Shown one piece after another: positions 16,655 through 24,456 of a stretch of 64,000 bases of DNA. The DNA lies in the IMG/VR virus record IMGVR_UViG_3300020172_006270, positions 1 through 64,000 of that record; one strand, given 5' to 3'. This stretch comes from a virus. Position 1 is the stretch's first letter. The number at the start of each line of letters is the position of its first letter. The notes beneath the pieces are model-generated. The model searched no databases and was not told the DNA's origin. It saw nothing but the letters and a program-made list of their open reading frames with translations. Both the position numbers and the translations under genes were made by a program.

Positions 16655-17241
16655 TTACTTGCCTCCGGTTTTGTGCCTTGCCATATAGTTTCTGTCTTCC
16701 CGGCAGAATAGCACAAATAGCGGGCCATGATGAAGAGATAATCGCTGAGGCGATTGATGTACGGCACGATAAATTTGAAGCCCTCAACATTTGGAATCTT
16801 GCTGGTTGGCATTTCTGAAAGGAGTCTTTCAGATTGCCGCATAAAAGTACACAGCTTGCGTTCCACACGACGGCATACCGCTCGTGCGATATGAACCTCA
16901 GAAGGATAATGAGGAAGAATAAAGTTCTTGAGTTCAGGCAAGTCTTTATCGAGTTCCAAAGACTTGACCTCCAACCAACGAACATCCTCAAGAGAAAGAG
17001 GAGAGCGATATTGAATGACGAATACGCCAAGCTCAAAAATATTGCCTTGAATCGTCTTCAGGTCTTCATCGAATTGTGGATACAACTCTCTAGTGCGACC
17101 CAACCAACAATTAAGTTCATCAAGGTCGCCCAGGGTGTCAATGACAAAATCATCTTTTGCACATTGCTTATGGATTCCGGCGTAAGTCCATCCATCATCG
17201 CCATATCCGGTAGTTATTGTAGGTCTTAATTTGGGTTCCAT
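16651..17241 (-). CDS. PduO-type ATP:cob(I)alamin adenosyltransferase
   Basis: This 196-residue protein fits the PduO/MMAB family, which makes adenosylcobalamin from ATP and cob(I)alamin. Visible signatures: TTGYGDDGWTYAG at the N-terminus (usual YTRTGDDGTT.L), an acidic LGDLDELNCWLG (usual GTVDELNxxLG), FILPHYPSEVHIARAVCRRV (usual FILPGG..A..LHxARxxxRRAER) and YINRLSDYLFIMAR (usual LNRLSDxLFxxAR). The PGG is changed to PHY, and KxxK phosphate-binding lysines are only partly kept. Unusual in a phage; may support B12-dependent host enzymes such as class II ribonucleotide reductase. Overlaps the Nudix gene by four bases. Confidence 0.85.
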   Translation of the reverse strand: MEPKLRPTITTGYGDDGWTYAGIHKQCAKDDFVIDTLGDLDELNCWLGRTRELYPQFDEDLKTIQGNIFELGVFVIQYRSPLSLEDVRWLEVKSLELDKDLPELKNFILPHYPSEVHIARAVCRRVERKLCTFMRQSERLLSEMPTSKIPNVEGFKFIVPYINRLSDYLFIMARYLCYSAGKTETIWQGTKPEASK

Positions 17242-17392
17242 CGGGACAACCTTCAGGAGAAAAGAAATAAGGAACGGCGTGTCGCATTACTAAGGCATGT
17301 TTTATAAAAAAACAAACATATCTAAAAATACAATCAAGTTGTATGCCCTCGGCGACAGACTACACCGTTCCCATTTCCATATTAAAAACCGA

Positions 17393-17950
17393 TTATACCG
17401 TACCCAAGTAATCGAATTCGGAAAGGCTTACTTGGCCAGATCGGATTGCTTTCTCTCTAGTTATCTTCTTGCCCATGCTTTTTTGCCCATTCCAGACAAT
17501 AGCCTTGCAATAAGTGGCGAACTTGGCGTCGATCTTCAAGTTCTCTTTCTTATTGGGCCTCTCCTCTTTCGGCACGATTTGCCGAACGATCTTCTGGAGA
17601 AGCTGTTCTTGGAACGTCCCGAACTTCTGGCGGTTTGCACCATGTCGAGTTCGGTTAGCCCACAAGTTCTCTAGCTCTTGTATGATATGCTGCATAAACT
17701 CATCGGTAGCATATTTCTTTGCTACGGCAAGACATTTTTCAATGTATATCTGCCGCTTGTAATAGCTACCGGCCCTGAGCATAGACATCTGGAGTTCTTG
17801 CTTGATGTCTTCGGGATCATCGGTGTAGTTGTTGCGAGAGTTCTTCTTCTTGAGTTCGTGTGCGGCGTGCCAACAAAGACGACCGAAACGCTGCTCAAGT
17901 TCAAGATATTCTTCTTCATTGATGCTGTAATTTGTGCAAATGTCTAACAT
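17393..17950 (-). CDS. Sigma-factor-like protein (gp55-like candidate)
   Basis: The 185-residue protein resembles region 2 of small sigma factors by eye: EQRFGRLCWHAAHEL, an acidic DDPEDIKQELQMSMLRA like the sigma (D/E)DLxQExxxxLxxA helix, and later KFATYCKAIVWNGQKS where sigma-70 proteins have FxTYxxxxIRxxI; SGQVSLSEFDYL follows as in sigma region 3. T4 gp55, the late sigma, has the same length. T4-late-like boxes elsewhere in the window support this, but the call is tentative; the CDS itself is secure. Confidence 0.45.
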   Translation of the reverse strand: MLDICTNYSINEEEYLELEQRFGRLCWHAAHELKKKNSRNNYTDDPEDIKQELQMSMLRAGSYYKRQIYIEKCLAVAKKYATDEFMQHIIQELENLWANRTRHGANRQKFGTFQEQLLQKIVRQIVPKEERPNKKENLKIDAKFATYCKAIVWNGQKSMGKKITREKAIRSGQVSLSEFDYLGTV

Positions 17951-17957
17951 TGGTCCT

Positions 17958-19268
17958 CTAGGTGCGGAGTAACTTCAGATCATCAAGGTTGCGACCAGCA
18001 CGGCAAGTTACTCTGAGCCGTAAACCGGGGCATAAATCTGACTCGCCAGTAAGAACATCTCGGCCAAGTTTTGCTATGGCTTTCCAGTTCTCCTTCGTTG
18101 CATACACAGCGTAACCGTCGTGAACGGTGTAGGCGAGGTCGGTTTTATCTTTGAGTGCGAAATATAGGTGGGATAACTTTTCCAAACACACGACGGATGC
18201 CGGTGATTGAACTGCGAAGTTTCTGACAGAATATTCTTTGCCTTCCTCGAAGCTGGAGCGGCGTTTGCCAAAGATGTCTTTGGCATATCCGAGTTCTTGA
18301 AGCTGCTTCTGATAACCCTCGATGAAGGCCAAAGCAACCGGAAACAAAGCGTCAATGCGTTCTGAAATAATCTCTGCGACATCTAAGGCGACACCGCAGC
18401 GTTGGCTTAATGAATAAGCCGACTGTCCATATATAACCGGCAGAAAGAATTTTTTCGCCATTTCACGATCATTTTTTCCTTCGCATTTCTTGCCGGTAAT
18501 CTTCTCGTAAAGAGCCACATAAATATCCGGCTCCCGACAAAGCTCCTGCAATAACGGGTCTTTGCTCATCCAAGCCAGCATGAAGACTTCCATGCCCTTG
18601 TAGTCAAAGACCATGAACAGATCGCTCTCAGAGCGAGGCTTGAGAGCCTGCCGTGTTTCCGGCTTCATGGCGTGCGGAACATAACCCTGCTGATATTCTC
18701 CAGAACATTTCAGACGGCCATTTTCCTGGCCGTTGATTTCGTAATACGCATAGACCCTATTGCCGATTTGCGTATTGAGAATACCAACAGTTTCGAGATG
18801 AGGAATGACCGTGGTAATGAGCGGTATATGGACCTTGCGATAAACAGTCTCAACCTCTCTCCACATGCCAGTGGTGATGAGGTCTTTCAATCTGTTCATC
18901 GCCTCGATCAGTGTCTTCGGAACATTGAACTTGCGCCCGCAATAAGTTTCGATTATCTTCAAGTCAATAATTGCCCCATCGACGGGATACGTCTTGCCAG
19001 TCTTGGCCAGAATGAAACTTACGAAGTTCTTCCAATTCCAAGCGACAATCTTGTTGCTCTTTCCAAAAATACTCAACCGCAACATCGGCAGGAGTATCGG
19101 CAAAACTTCATCCGTGAGCATGACTTTAATTTGCCCACTCGAACTGAATATTTGCAATTCCGGTACGACTGCCCGATCCGTGAAGTCAAGCACTTCCGGC
19201 TGGCAACAGATAAACACATTTGGCCCTACCGTATCGGCGAGAGCCTTTGCCAGTTGTGAGTGGTCCAT
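17958..19268 (-). CDS. polA: Family A DNA polymerase, exonuclease-reduced, Leu762 type
   Basis: About 436 residues, half the size of bacterial PolA: the polymerase domain plus a short remnant ahead of it, with no clear DEDDy exonuclease. Motif A is VFDYKGMEVFMLAW (catalytic Asp and Glu kept), motif B REMAKKFFLPVIYG with the conserved Arg, Lys, Tyr and Gly but Leu where E. coli has Phe762, and motif C VHDGY with Gly replacing the Glu of HDE. ATG at 19268 is preferred over a TTG nine bases upstream. Proofreading may come from the separate DEDDh exonuclease at 46327. A large structured non-coding stretch lies just upstream. Confidence 0.93.
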   Translation of the reverse strand: MDHSQLAKALADTVGPNVFICCQPEVLDFTDRAVVPELQIFSSSGQIKVMLTDEVLPILLPMLRLSIFGKSNKIVAWNWKNFVSFILAKTGKTYPVDGAIIDLKIIETYCGRKFNVPKTLIEAMNRLKDLITTGMWREVETVYRKVHIPLITTVIPHLETVGILNTQIGNRVYAYYEINGQENGRLKCSGEYQQGYVPHAMKPETRQALKPRSESDLFMVFDYKGMEVFMLAWMSKDPLLQELCREPDIYVALYEKITGKKCEGKNDREMAKKFFLPVIYGQSAYSLSQRCGVALDVAEIISERIDALFPVALAFIEGYQKQLQELGYAKDIFGKRRSSFEEGKEYSVRNFAVQSPASVVCLEKLSHLYFALKDKTDLAYTVHDGYAVYATKENWKAIAKLGRDVLTGESDLCPGLRLRVTCRAGRNLDDLKLLRT

Positions 19269-19277
19269 GTGCCTCAA

Positions 19278-20063
19278 TCATGCGGTTACTGCCAAGGATG
19301 TCGTTGTTGAAGTATAAGACTCAAACCCTTTGATTGCAAGACTGTTCGTTGTCACTTTGATTCTGAGTTGGGTGTACAACAAGCGCTTCTTATAAGTAAT
19401 TTATAAACTAAAAGAGCCTTCTTATTATTGGGATTAACTCTTGTACAAGTAACTGTAAATAGTCACTAATACAATAGCCGAAATTTTCGGCTGTAATCCC
19501 AACAATAAGTTAGCTCAAAGCTCTTTCTGATTTACACCCAACTTCCGTTGGAGCAATTATAGGTTCAGCGGATTATATCGGTTTCTTTGTGATTTATCCC
19601 AACCTCGTTTATCTGAGCGACGAGGCACGCCGTTGGTGGGTGTTGAATCCTAGCTCTTATTCAATCCTCGGAGATTGCTCTCCGACTAGCCGCTACACGT
19701 CGGCCCATTGCCACCTAAGACCTCTTTTGAGGAAGAAACCCTATCCAGTAAATCAGGCCCTCTGACCAATCCGGGGTTCTGGGGCTGTAGCATCAAAGGC
19801 TTTCCAAAATCTGAAGGGATATTTCTAACCCAGCAGCGATGACCTGTATGCCTTCTTGAAGGTTTTCACTCGGCTATTTGGATGCACTTATTTCACCGAG
19901 CGTCAATATCCTAGACATGGAATTCGTTTCGATCAAGCCAGATAGAACGTATTTTTACCGCTTCCGGCCATTCGATCCCAGGTTTTTTCTTTTAGTTTGG
20001 TTGTAGCGCATAAATACGGTAGACCCAGGTACGGGTATTTCTTTTTTACTATGGAAGGATTCC
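19278..20063 (-). ncRNA. Long gene-free structured region, candidate large RNA
   Basis: No coding frame is supported across 786 bases between divergent genes. Nested inverted repeats define a domain: 19366-19376 with 19533-19543 (11 bp, exact), 19411-19417 with 19520-19526 (7 bp), 19422-19436 with 19494-19508 (14 of 15) and hairpin 19476-19492. More hairpins follow at 19603-19625, 19682-19703, 19721-19732, 19851-19862 and 19869-19900. Two imperfect pairs (427/503 in the long stem; the 19448-19467 hairpin) are A-C on the plus strand but G-U on the minus strand, and 19538-19551 has a GGAA tetraloop on the minus strand, so a leftward RNA is favoured. Family not identified; it could be a polA leader, an origin or a stand-alone RNA. 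Confidence 0.45.
20018..20025 (+). promoter_or_regulatory. Late-promoter-like CATAAATA before the amine oxidase gene
   Basis: CATAAATA differs from the T4 late consensus by one base and lies about 40 bases before the ATG at 20064, with a good GGAAGG ribosome site in between. It is followed by an inverted repeat (AAATAC/GTATTT) and a T-run, so a hairpin role is also possible. Confidence 0.3.
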
Positions 20064-21350
20064 ATGAAAATAATTGTAATCGGAGCAGGATTCTCCGGCC
20101 TTGCTTGTGCATACGAGCTAATGACCGCTGGTCATACCGTTCAAGTTCTGGAAGCTCGCAACCGAGTTGGTGGCCGAGTATACAGCAAAGACGATTTCAT
20201 CTCTGGCATGAACGTCGAATTCGGTGGAGAGCTTATCGGCTCGAACCATTATTCCTTAATCGGCTACGCTCTTGAGTTTGGCCTCGAATTCTTGGAAGCC
20301 GAAGATAATGATGCTGAAACACCGATCATACTGAAGCAACAAAAGCTGTCGCAGGTAGAGTACGGAAATATCAAAACAGAAATATCCAAAATGCAAAATG
20401 CGTTGTCGGAAATGGCTGTTGATATTGATGCTAACCAACCTTGGTTGTCTCCACGAGCCGAATATCTGGATCAGATTTCGATGCGAGAATGGATTTACAC
20501 TCAAGATGCTTCGGCAATATCCAAATATCTTTTCGATATTCAGGTATCGAGTGACAATGGCGTAACCTCTGATAAGCAAAGTCTTTTGGGCAACTTAGTT
20601 TTAATTCGAGGCGGTGGCCTCGATAAATTCTGGAGTGATACCGAAAGCTACCGCACCAAGGGCGGCAACCAACAATTCGCTTTGAAGTTTGCTCAAAAAT
20701 TAGGCACTCGATTAACTTTGAATTGCCCGGTAACTCATATCATCACCGAGCCAAATGTTGTTGTTGTAGATGCTCATGGCGTAAATCACGAGGCCGATAT
20801 TGTCGTATTGGCAATTCCACCTTCACTGTGGTCTACCATTTATTTCACGCCGGAATTACCTGAAGATTTCATTCCTCAAATGGGAATGAATATCAAGCAT
20901 CTCTCGGCAGTTGAAAGCAAATATTGGATCAACAAAAACGTGTCGCAAAATGCCAAAGGCGACAGAAAGATTAACGAAACATGGAACGGCACAGAGGGCC
21001 AAGTCCAGGTTGATTATTCTGCCATCGTGATATTCAGTGGTGGCGAATCTGCAAAATCAGTAAATGCTGAGAAGGAATTGCTTGATGAGTTGGAGGAGTT
21101 TTATCCAAATATCAACCAGTCTATTGTTCGCAGTGAACTGGTTAATTGGATAACTGATCGCTGGACAAAGTGCGGATATTCTTTCCCGGCACCTGGAGAG
21201 ATCACAAAGCTCGGCCCAATTTTGAGACAGGGCATTGGGAACCTGCATTTTGCAGGTGAACATACATGCTATAAGTTCATTGGATACATGGAAGGCGCAG
21301 TCACATCTGGTTCGGACTTGGCTGCAAGAATCATCAAAGAATTAAAATAA
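20064..21350 (+). CDS. FAD-dependent amine oxidase
   Basis: This 428-residue protein is a flavin monoamine-oxidase family member: dinucleotide-binding VIGAGFSGLACAYEL at the N-terminus, EARNRVGGRV after the second strand (the motif that follows the FAD ribose contact), GGNQQFALKFAQKLG in the middle and LHFAGEHTCYKFIGYMEGA at the C-terminus, where the flavin sits. Members oxidise amines, polyamines or amino acids with release of hydrogen peroxide. Length is normal and nothing appears lost. ATG follows GGAAGGATTCC. It is unusual for a phage, and its ends touch the leftward gene at 21342 by nine bases. Confidence 0.9.
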   Translation: MKIIVIGAGFSGLACAYELMTAGHTVQVLEARNRVGGRVYSKDDFISGMNVEFGGELIGSNHYSLIGYALEFGLEFLEAEDNDAETPIILKQQKLSQVEYGNIKTEISKMQNALSEMAVDIDANQPWLSPRAEYLDQISMREWIYTQDASAISKYLFDIQVSSDNGVTSDKQSLLGNLVLIRGGGLDKFWSDTESYRTKGGNQQFALKFAQKLGTRLTLNCPVTHIITEPNVVVVDAHGVNHEADIVVLAIPPSLWSTIYFTPELPEDFIPQMGMNIKHLSAVESKYWINKNVSQNAKGDRKINETWNGTEGQVQVDYSAIVIFSGGESAKSVNAEKELLDELEEFYPNINQSIVRSELVNWITDRWTKCGYSFPAPGEITKLGPILRQGIGNLHFAGEHTCYKFIGYMEGAVTSGSDLAARIIKELK

Positions 21351-21623
21351 CGTGCCTTGAATTGGCGGTTTATCTTGAGGTAATTTTTCTTGAGGCGGTG
21401 GCTCTATTTGGGTCGCCGCCTTATTTTTTACCATTTCCTTAATCTTGTTCAAGGCAGTCCAAGGCTTAAAACGTGCCAATTTTTGAAGTTGACGATGGTA
21501 AAGAGCATCGGTCACGAAAACGTACCGGGTGCTGTCAATGTAGACGATTATTGTCCCATCTTTCCACCAACTGCCGAATCTAATGTTTTGCCCTTCGTTC
21601 AAGAGCCATTCTCTGAAGTTCAT
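21342..21623 (-). CDS. Small protein with head-targeting-like leader (FREWL)
   Basis: The ATG at 21623 gives MNFREWLLNEG at the N-terminus, a motif shared with several other genes here; a GTG at 21647 would add eight residues and hide it. The body of this 93-residue protein has two beta strands (GTIIVYIDSTRYVFVTD) and a basic helix, and ends with a Pro/Gln-rich tail (PPPQEKLPQDKPPIQ). TATAAATC lies right before the ATG on this strand. Function unknown. Confidence 0.7.
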   Translation of the reverse strand: MNFREWLLNEGQNIRFGSWWKDGTIIVYIDSTRYVFVTDALYHRQLQKLARFKPWTALNKIKEMVKNKAATQIEPPPQEKLPQDKPPIQGTLF

Positions 21624-21667
21624 GGATTTATATATTGGGCTTGGCACCTATTCAGATACGAGGTAAA

Positions 21668-22435
21668 ATGGCTGAAAACAAAAAAGAACACTTATTCTCG
21701 GAGAGTGATGTGCGACTCGAAGCAATTATCGACTACGAAATGGATGAACTTGAAGGCAAAGCGTATAAATTGTGCTTGCTCTGGCTCGATAGAAGTCGTA
21801 AAGTATTCCCTGAATATCAGCACACGACAATGAAGAAGGGCGACCCTCGAAAGTCGCTGATATTCAAAGTGTGCTACAAGCTGGCTCGTGAGACACAGGG
21901 CGTACTCGAAGAAAAAGACTACCCTTTGTATATCCGGGCGCAGCTTGATGTTCTCCGACACATCAATACCGGCAAGGGCCATCCTCTCATCGACGCAAAT
22001 TGTTTGGTGGGAGATAAAGCCTGGAAGCGGTGGAAATTATGGAAAAGAAAATATGATTCCATCTCTGCGAAGCCGTCCGAAGTATCCCAGCCTGTTGGTC
22101 CCGGCGTTATCAAAGCTCTCGAAGGACTTGAGCGAACCAAAGAGTTCTTCGCCAAAACCTTTGGAGCAAGTCCAAGTCTTGAAAAGTACCGGGAGTCCTA
22201 CATCAACAACAACCTCTTTCGCTGGGTTAATTTCGGCAAAATCAGCCCGTACTATATTGCAATGTCGCCGCACATTGCGGCAGTTATGAAGCCGGAAGAT
22301 TATAAGAGAATGAACTTCGATCCCGATCTGTACAAGCCCTGCATTACAGATGATGTAATTCGTAAGTTCAGGGAAATGTTTCCGCACGAGTTCGATAATT
22401 TTATTTCTGATTTCTCCACTGAGACAATAGGATAA
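21668..22435 (+). CDS. Hypothetical protein, 255 aa
   Basis: ATG at 21668 follows GAGGTAAA, a strong ribosome site; the longer frame from 21635 is unnecessary. The protein is helical and charged throughout, with aromatic-rich segments (KAWKRWKLWKRKYD; NNLFRWVNFGKISPYYIAM). It ends five bases before the next gene. I do not recognise the family; the basic aromatic helices would suit nucleic-acid binding but that is a guess. Confidence 0.75.
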   Translation: MAENKKEHLFSESDVRLEAIIDYEMDELEGKAYKLCLLWLDRSRKVFPEYQHTTMKKGDPRKSLIFKVCYKLARETQGVLEEKDYPLYIRAQLDVLRHINTGKGHPLIDANCLVGDKAWKRWKLWKRKYDSISAKPSEVSQPVGPGVIKALEGLERTKEFFAKTFGASPSLEKYRESYINNNLFRWVNFGKISPYYIAMSPHIAAVMKPEDYKRMNFDPDLYKPCITDDVIRKFREMFPHEFDNFISDFSTETIG

Positions 22436-22439
22436 GCAG

Positions 22440-22712
22440 ATGCTTTCTCCAAAAGAGTTTAGAACACTCATGGCAGAACAGGGACGTGAATACACTGTCG
22501 ATCAAGCGTCTAAAATACTACGCAATTTAATTTCGTTGAATAAAAAACTCAAGAAACAACCTGATTTGAGTTTGATGAGCCAACAAGAAAAGCAAAGATC
22601 GAGAATGGAAGCCGCAGAGCATGGCATGGAGATTTCTCCCGACGAATTTAATCAACTGCATGATCTAATGGTTGATATTCAACAATCAGATTTTGAGGAT
22701 TACAATTCATGA
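22440..22712 (+). CDS. Hypothetical small protein, 90 aa
   Basis: A helical, charged protein opening MLSPKEFRTLMAEQG, with a Lys-rich middle and an acidic end. No family recognised. It sits between the 255-residue unknown and a glycosyltransferase-like gene, and overlaps the latter through ATGA, so the three are probably one transcript. Confidence 0.7.
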   Translation: MLSPKEFRTLMAEQGREYTVDQASKILRNLISLNKKLKKQPDLSLMSQQEKQRSRMEAAEHGMEISPDEFNQLHDLMVDIQQSDFEDYNS

Positions 22713-23425
22713 ACTTAGTCTATCTTCCCCTTAGTAGAACAAACTGTGATTATGCTGATTTATGGTTTGGCAATAGTAAAAACTACGACATACTTGTGAA
22801 CAATTGGGGCGACCCTGGCTTTTTTCGGGATCGAAACCCTGAGTTATACTTTGAAATCAAAGAACATAAATTTCGCACATTGTTGAGTCTCTATGGACGT
22901 AATTTCAAGACGTTAAGCAAATACGACTATGTGATGTGTCCCGATCCTGATCTGAAAATTAAAGTTCAGGACATCAACAAATTGTTTGACATGGCAAAGC
23001 AATATGACTTAGATTTATGTCAACCATCTATCACGGGACACCTTAATCATCCGTGTTTAGCTCCAGTAGATAACAAAAACATTCTCATTAGGCATCTGAA
23101 CTTGATCGAGCCTATGTGTCCAATATTTTCTCGCAAAGCTATGCTCTCTTGCTTGTGGACGTTTTCTTTGTCATACTCTGCATGGGGCCTTGATTTTGTT
23201 TGGCCAGTTATTGTCAGTAATGAAAAGAGGTCTAATGTTGGCGTCATCAATGGTATAAGCATAGAGCATACACGACCATGTGTTTCAAAGGATATTGTGT
23301 TCCCAAATGGCAAAAAGGCATGGGATGAACACCAAGAGACACTTACTGCGTTTGGGCTTACAAACGCCGTTAAAATTTACCACACAACTTCTATGTTTTC
23401 TTCAAAATCAAATTTTATGTTGTGA
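22709..23425 (+). CDS. DUF707-like putative glycosyltransferase
   Basis: The 238-residue protein matches the DUF707 pattern by eye: YDYVMCPDPDLKI (an acidic D-x-D-x-D strand end), LFDMAKQYDLDLCQPSI, the RHLNLIEPMCPIFSRKAM core and SAWGLDFVWP followed by a late VNGISIEHTRP. DUF707 proteins are predicted GT-A fold transferases, common in surface-glycan loci. No signal or membrane segment. Overlaps genes on both sides by four bases or fewer. Confidence 0.72.
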   Translation: MNLVYLPLSRTNCDYADLWFGNSKNYDILVNNWGDPGFFRDRNPELYFEIKEHKFRTLLSLYGRNFKTLSKYDYVMCPDPDLKIKVQDINKLFDMAKQYDLDLCQPSITGHLNHPCLAPVDNKNILIRHLNLIEPMCPIFSRKAMLSCLWTFSLSYSAWGLDFVWPVIVSNEKRSNVGVINGISIEHTRPCVSKDIVFPNGKKAWDEHQETLTAFGLTNAVKIYHTTSMFSSKSNFML

Positions 23426-23427
23426 CC

Positions 23428-24102
23428 ATGAACCAATACAAACAATACCTCGATCAATGTAAGCTCGACGACAAATATCCATTTGAGTTTTTTGGCTCTA
23501 AACCATTTGATTCAATAGATGTTGGTCAAGAATACACATTGAATGAACGGGAAATTAAAGCTACGGAAATCTTAGGACCGAAAAGAACTCAAGCTGCACG
23601 AGCCAGTGGCAAAGTGAATATGATTCAGGCTGCGTCTGGTGGCTCTGATAAAGAGAAGTTCATGGAAATCAATGGACTTCAAGGCGAATTACTTTATGCC
23701 AAGATGTTCGACCTTTATCCAGGTGAGCAATTGGAGATTCGTCCAAGAGATGCCAAAGACGATTTCGGAGATATAGTGCATGATGGCCTCAAGATTGACA
23801 TCAAGGCCACTGAGTACCACACAGGAAGGCTCACGCTTTCTCATTGGAAACAAGCGGAACACATTGATGCACTGTGTCTATTTACTGGAAAGAATGGCAG
23901 GTTTACGTTCCGTGGCTTCTATTGGGCAAAGGAATTAGCCAAAGAAGAAAACTTCCGTTGTTTGCCAGGACGAGATAAGCCACAATACATCATGGAACAA
24001 AGAAACTTGTTGTCGTTCGACGCCCTGAAAAATAGAACACCACAACAGCCCAACATAATTCAGTCGGCGACATCAATTACTGATTTTGACTATCTCCAAT
24101 AA
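23428..24102 (+). CDS. PD-(D/E)XK-like nuclease candidate with leader-type N-terminus
   Basis: I start at the ATG at 23428 (MNQYKQYLDQC), two codons after an in-frame GTG, because the resulting N-terminus resembles the leader motif of other genes here. In the body, NGLQGELLYAKMF supplies a helix glutamate, then DDFGDIVHDGLKIDIKAT fits the D...(D/E)xK active site, with IDIK as the core. That arrangement is typical of PD-(D/E)XK endonucleases, but it also occurs in non-nuclease relatives. Substrate unknown. Confidence 0.55.
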   Translation: MNQYKQYLDQCKLDDKYPFEFFGSKPFDSIDVGQEYTLNEREIKATEILGPKRTQAARASGKVNMIQAASGGSDKEKFMEINGLQGELLYAKMFDLYPGEQLEIRPRDAKDDFGDIVHDGLKIDIKATEYHTGRLTLSHWKQAEHIDALCLFTGKNGRFTFRGFYWAKELAKEENFRCLPGRDKPQYIMEQRNLLSFDALKNRTPQQPNIIQSATSITDFDYLQ

Positions 24103-24111
24103 GGAAAAAGC

Positions 24112-24456
24112 ATGTGGTGTGTAGAAGACGAACGCAAGACTGGCCTCAAGAACGGCCTGCGACAATTAAGTGTAGAAGAGTTGCTGAAAGTGTTCTTGCA
24201 TCCTGAGCCAATGGTTCTGGACACATACAACTACGAAGATGGCAAGTTCTGCCCGTTGGCGGTAGCGTTGGGCCTGACCGATATGGCTGACCCTTCACAT
24301 GAGAAGGTGTATCAAGAATTGACCAGACTAGGCTATAAGGTCAACAACACTCGTGGGATCAAAGGTGACTTCTATACAATGAACCGCCTCGATGATCTGC
24401 TAGAGGCCACCGAGGAGGTTCTGTATGAGAAACTTCAAGACAAGAAAGCCGCTTAG
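24112..24456 (+). CDS. Hypothetical protein, 114 aa
   Basis: Starts MWCVEDERKTGLKNGLRQL after AAGGAA. Mixed alpha/beta with a FCPLAVALGL segment in the middle and a charged C-terminal helix. I know no family for it. It meets the leftward thioredoxin gene with a four-base overlap of stop codons. Confidence 0.75.
   Translation: MWCVEDERKTGLKNGLRQLSVEELLKVFLHPEPMVLDTYNYEDGKFCPLAVALGLTDMADPSHEKVYQELTRLGYKVNNTRGIKGDFYTMNRLDDLLEATEEVLYEKLQDKKAA

Noticed and set aside
17297-17674. Rightward 125-codon ORF
   Set aside because: Mostly antisense to the sigma-like gene and without a recognisable feature.
18672-19259. Rightward 195-codon ORF
   Set aside because: Wholly antisense to polA, with composition expected from its complement.
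19682-19760. RNase P RNA or group I intron core in the long gap
   Set aside because: GAGGAAGAAACC and CCGACTAGCC only loosely resemble those conserved cores, and the partner elements are not found.
19560-19800. tRNA or tmRNA in the long gap
   Set aside because: T-loop-like strings (for example GATTCAAC and TTGAATC) lack a matching stem and the constant G/C flank; no CCA or acceptor stem.
22037-22495. Leftward 152-codon ORF
   Set aside because: Antisense to two closely spaced rightward genes that have good ribosome sites.
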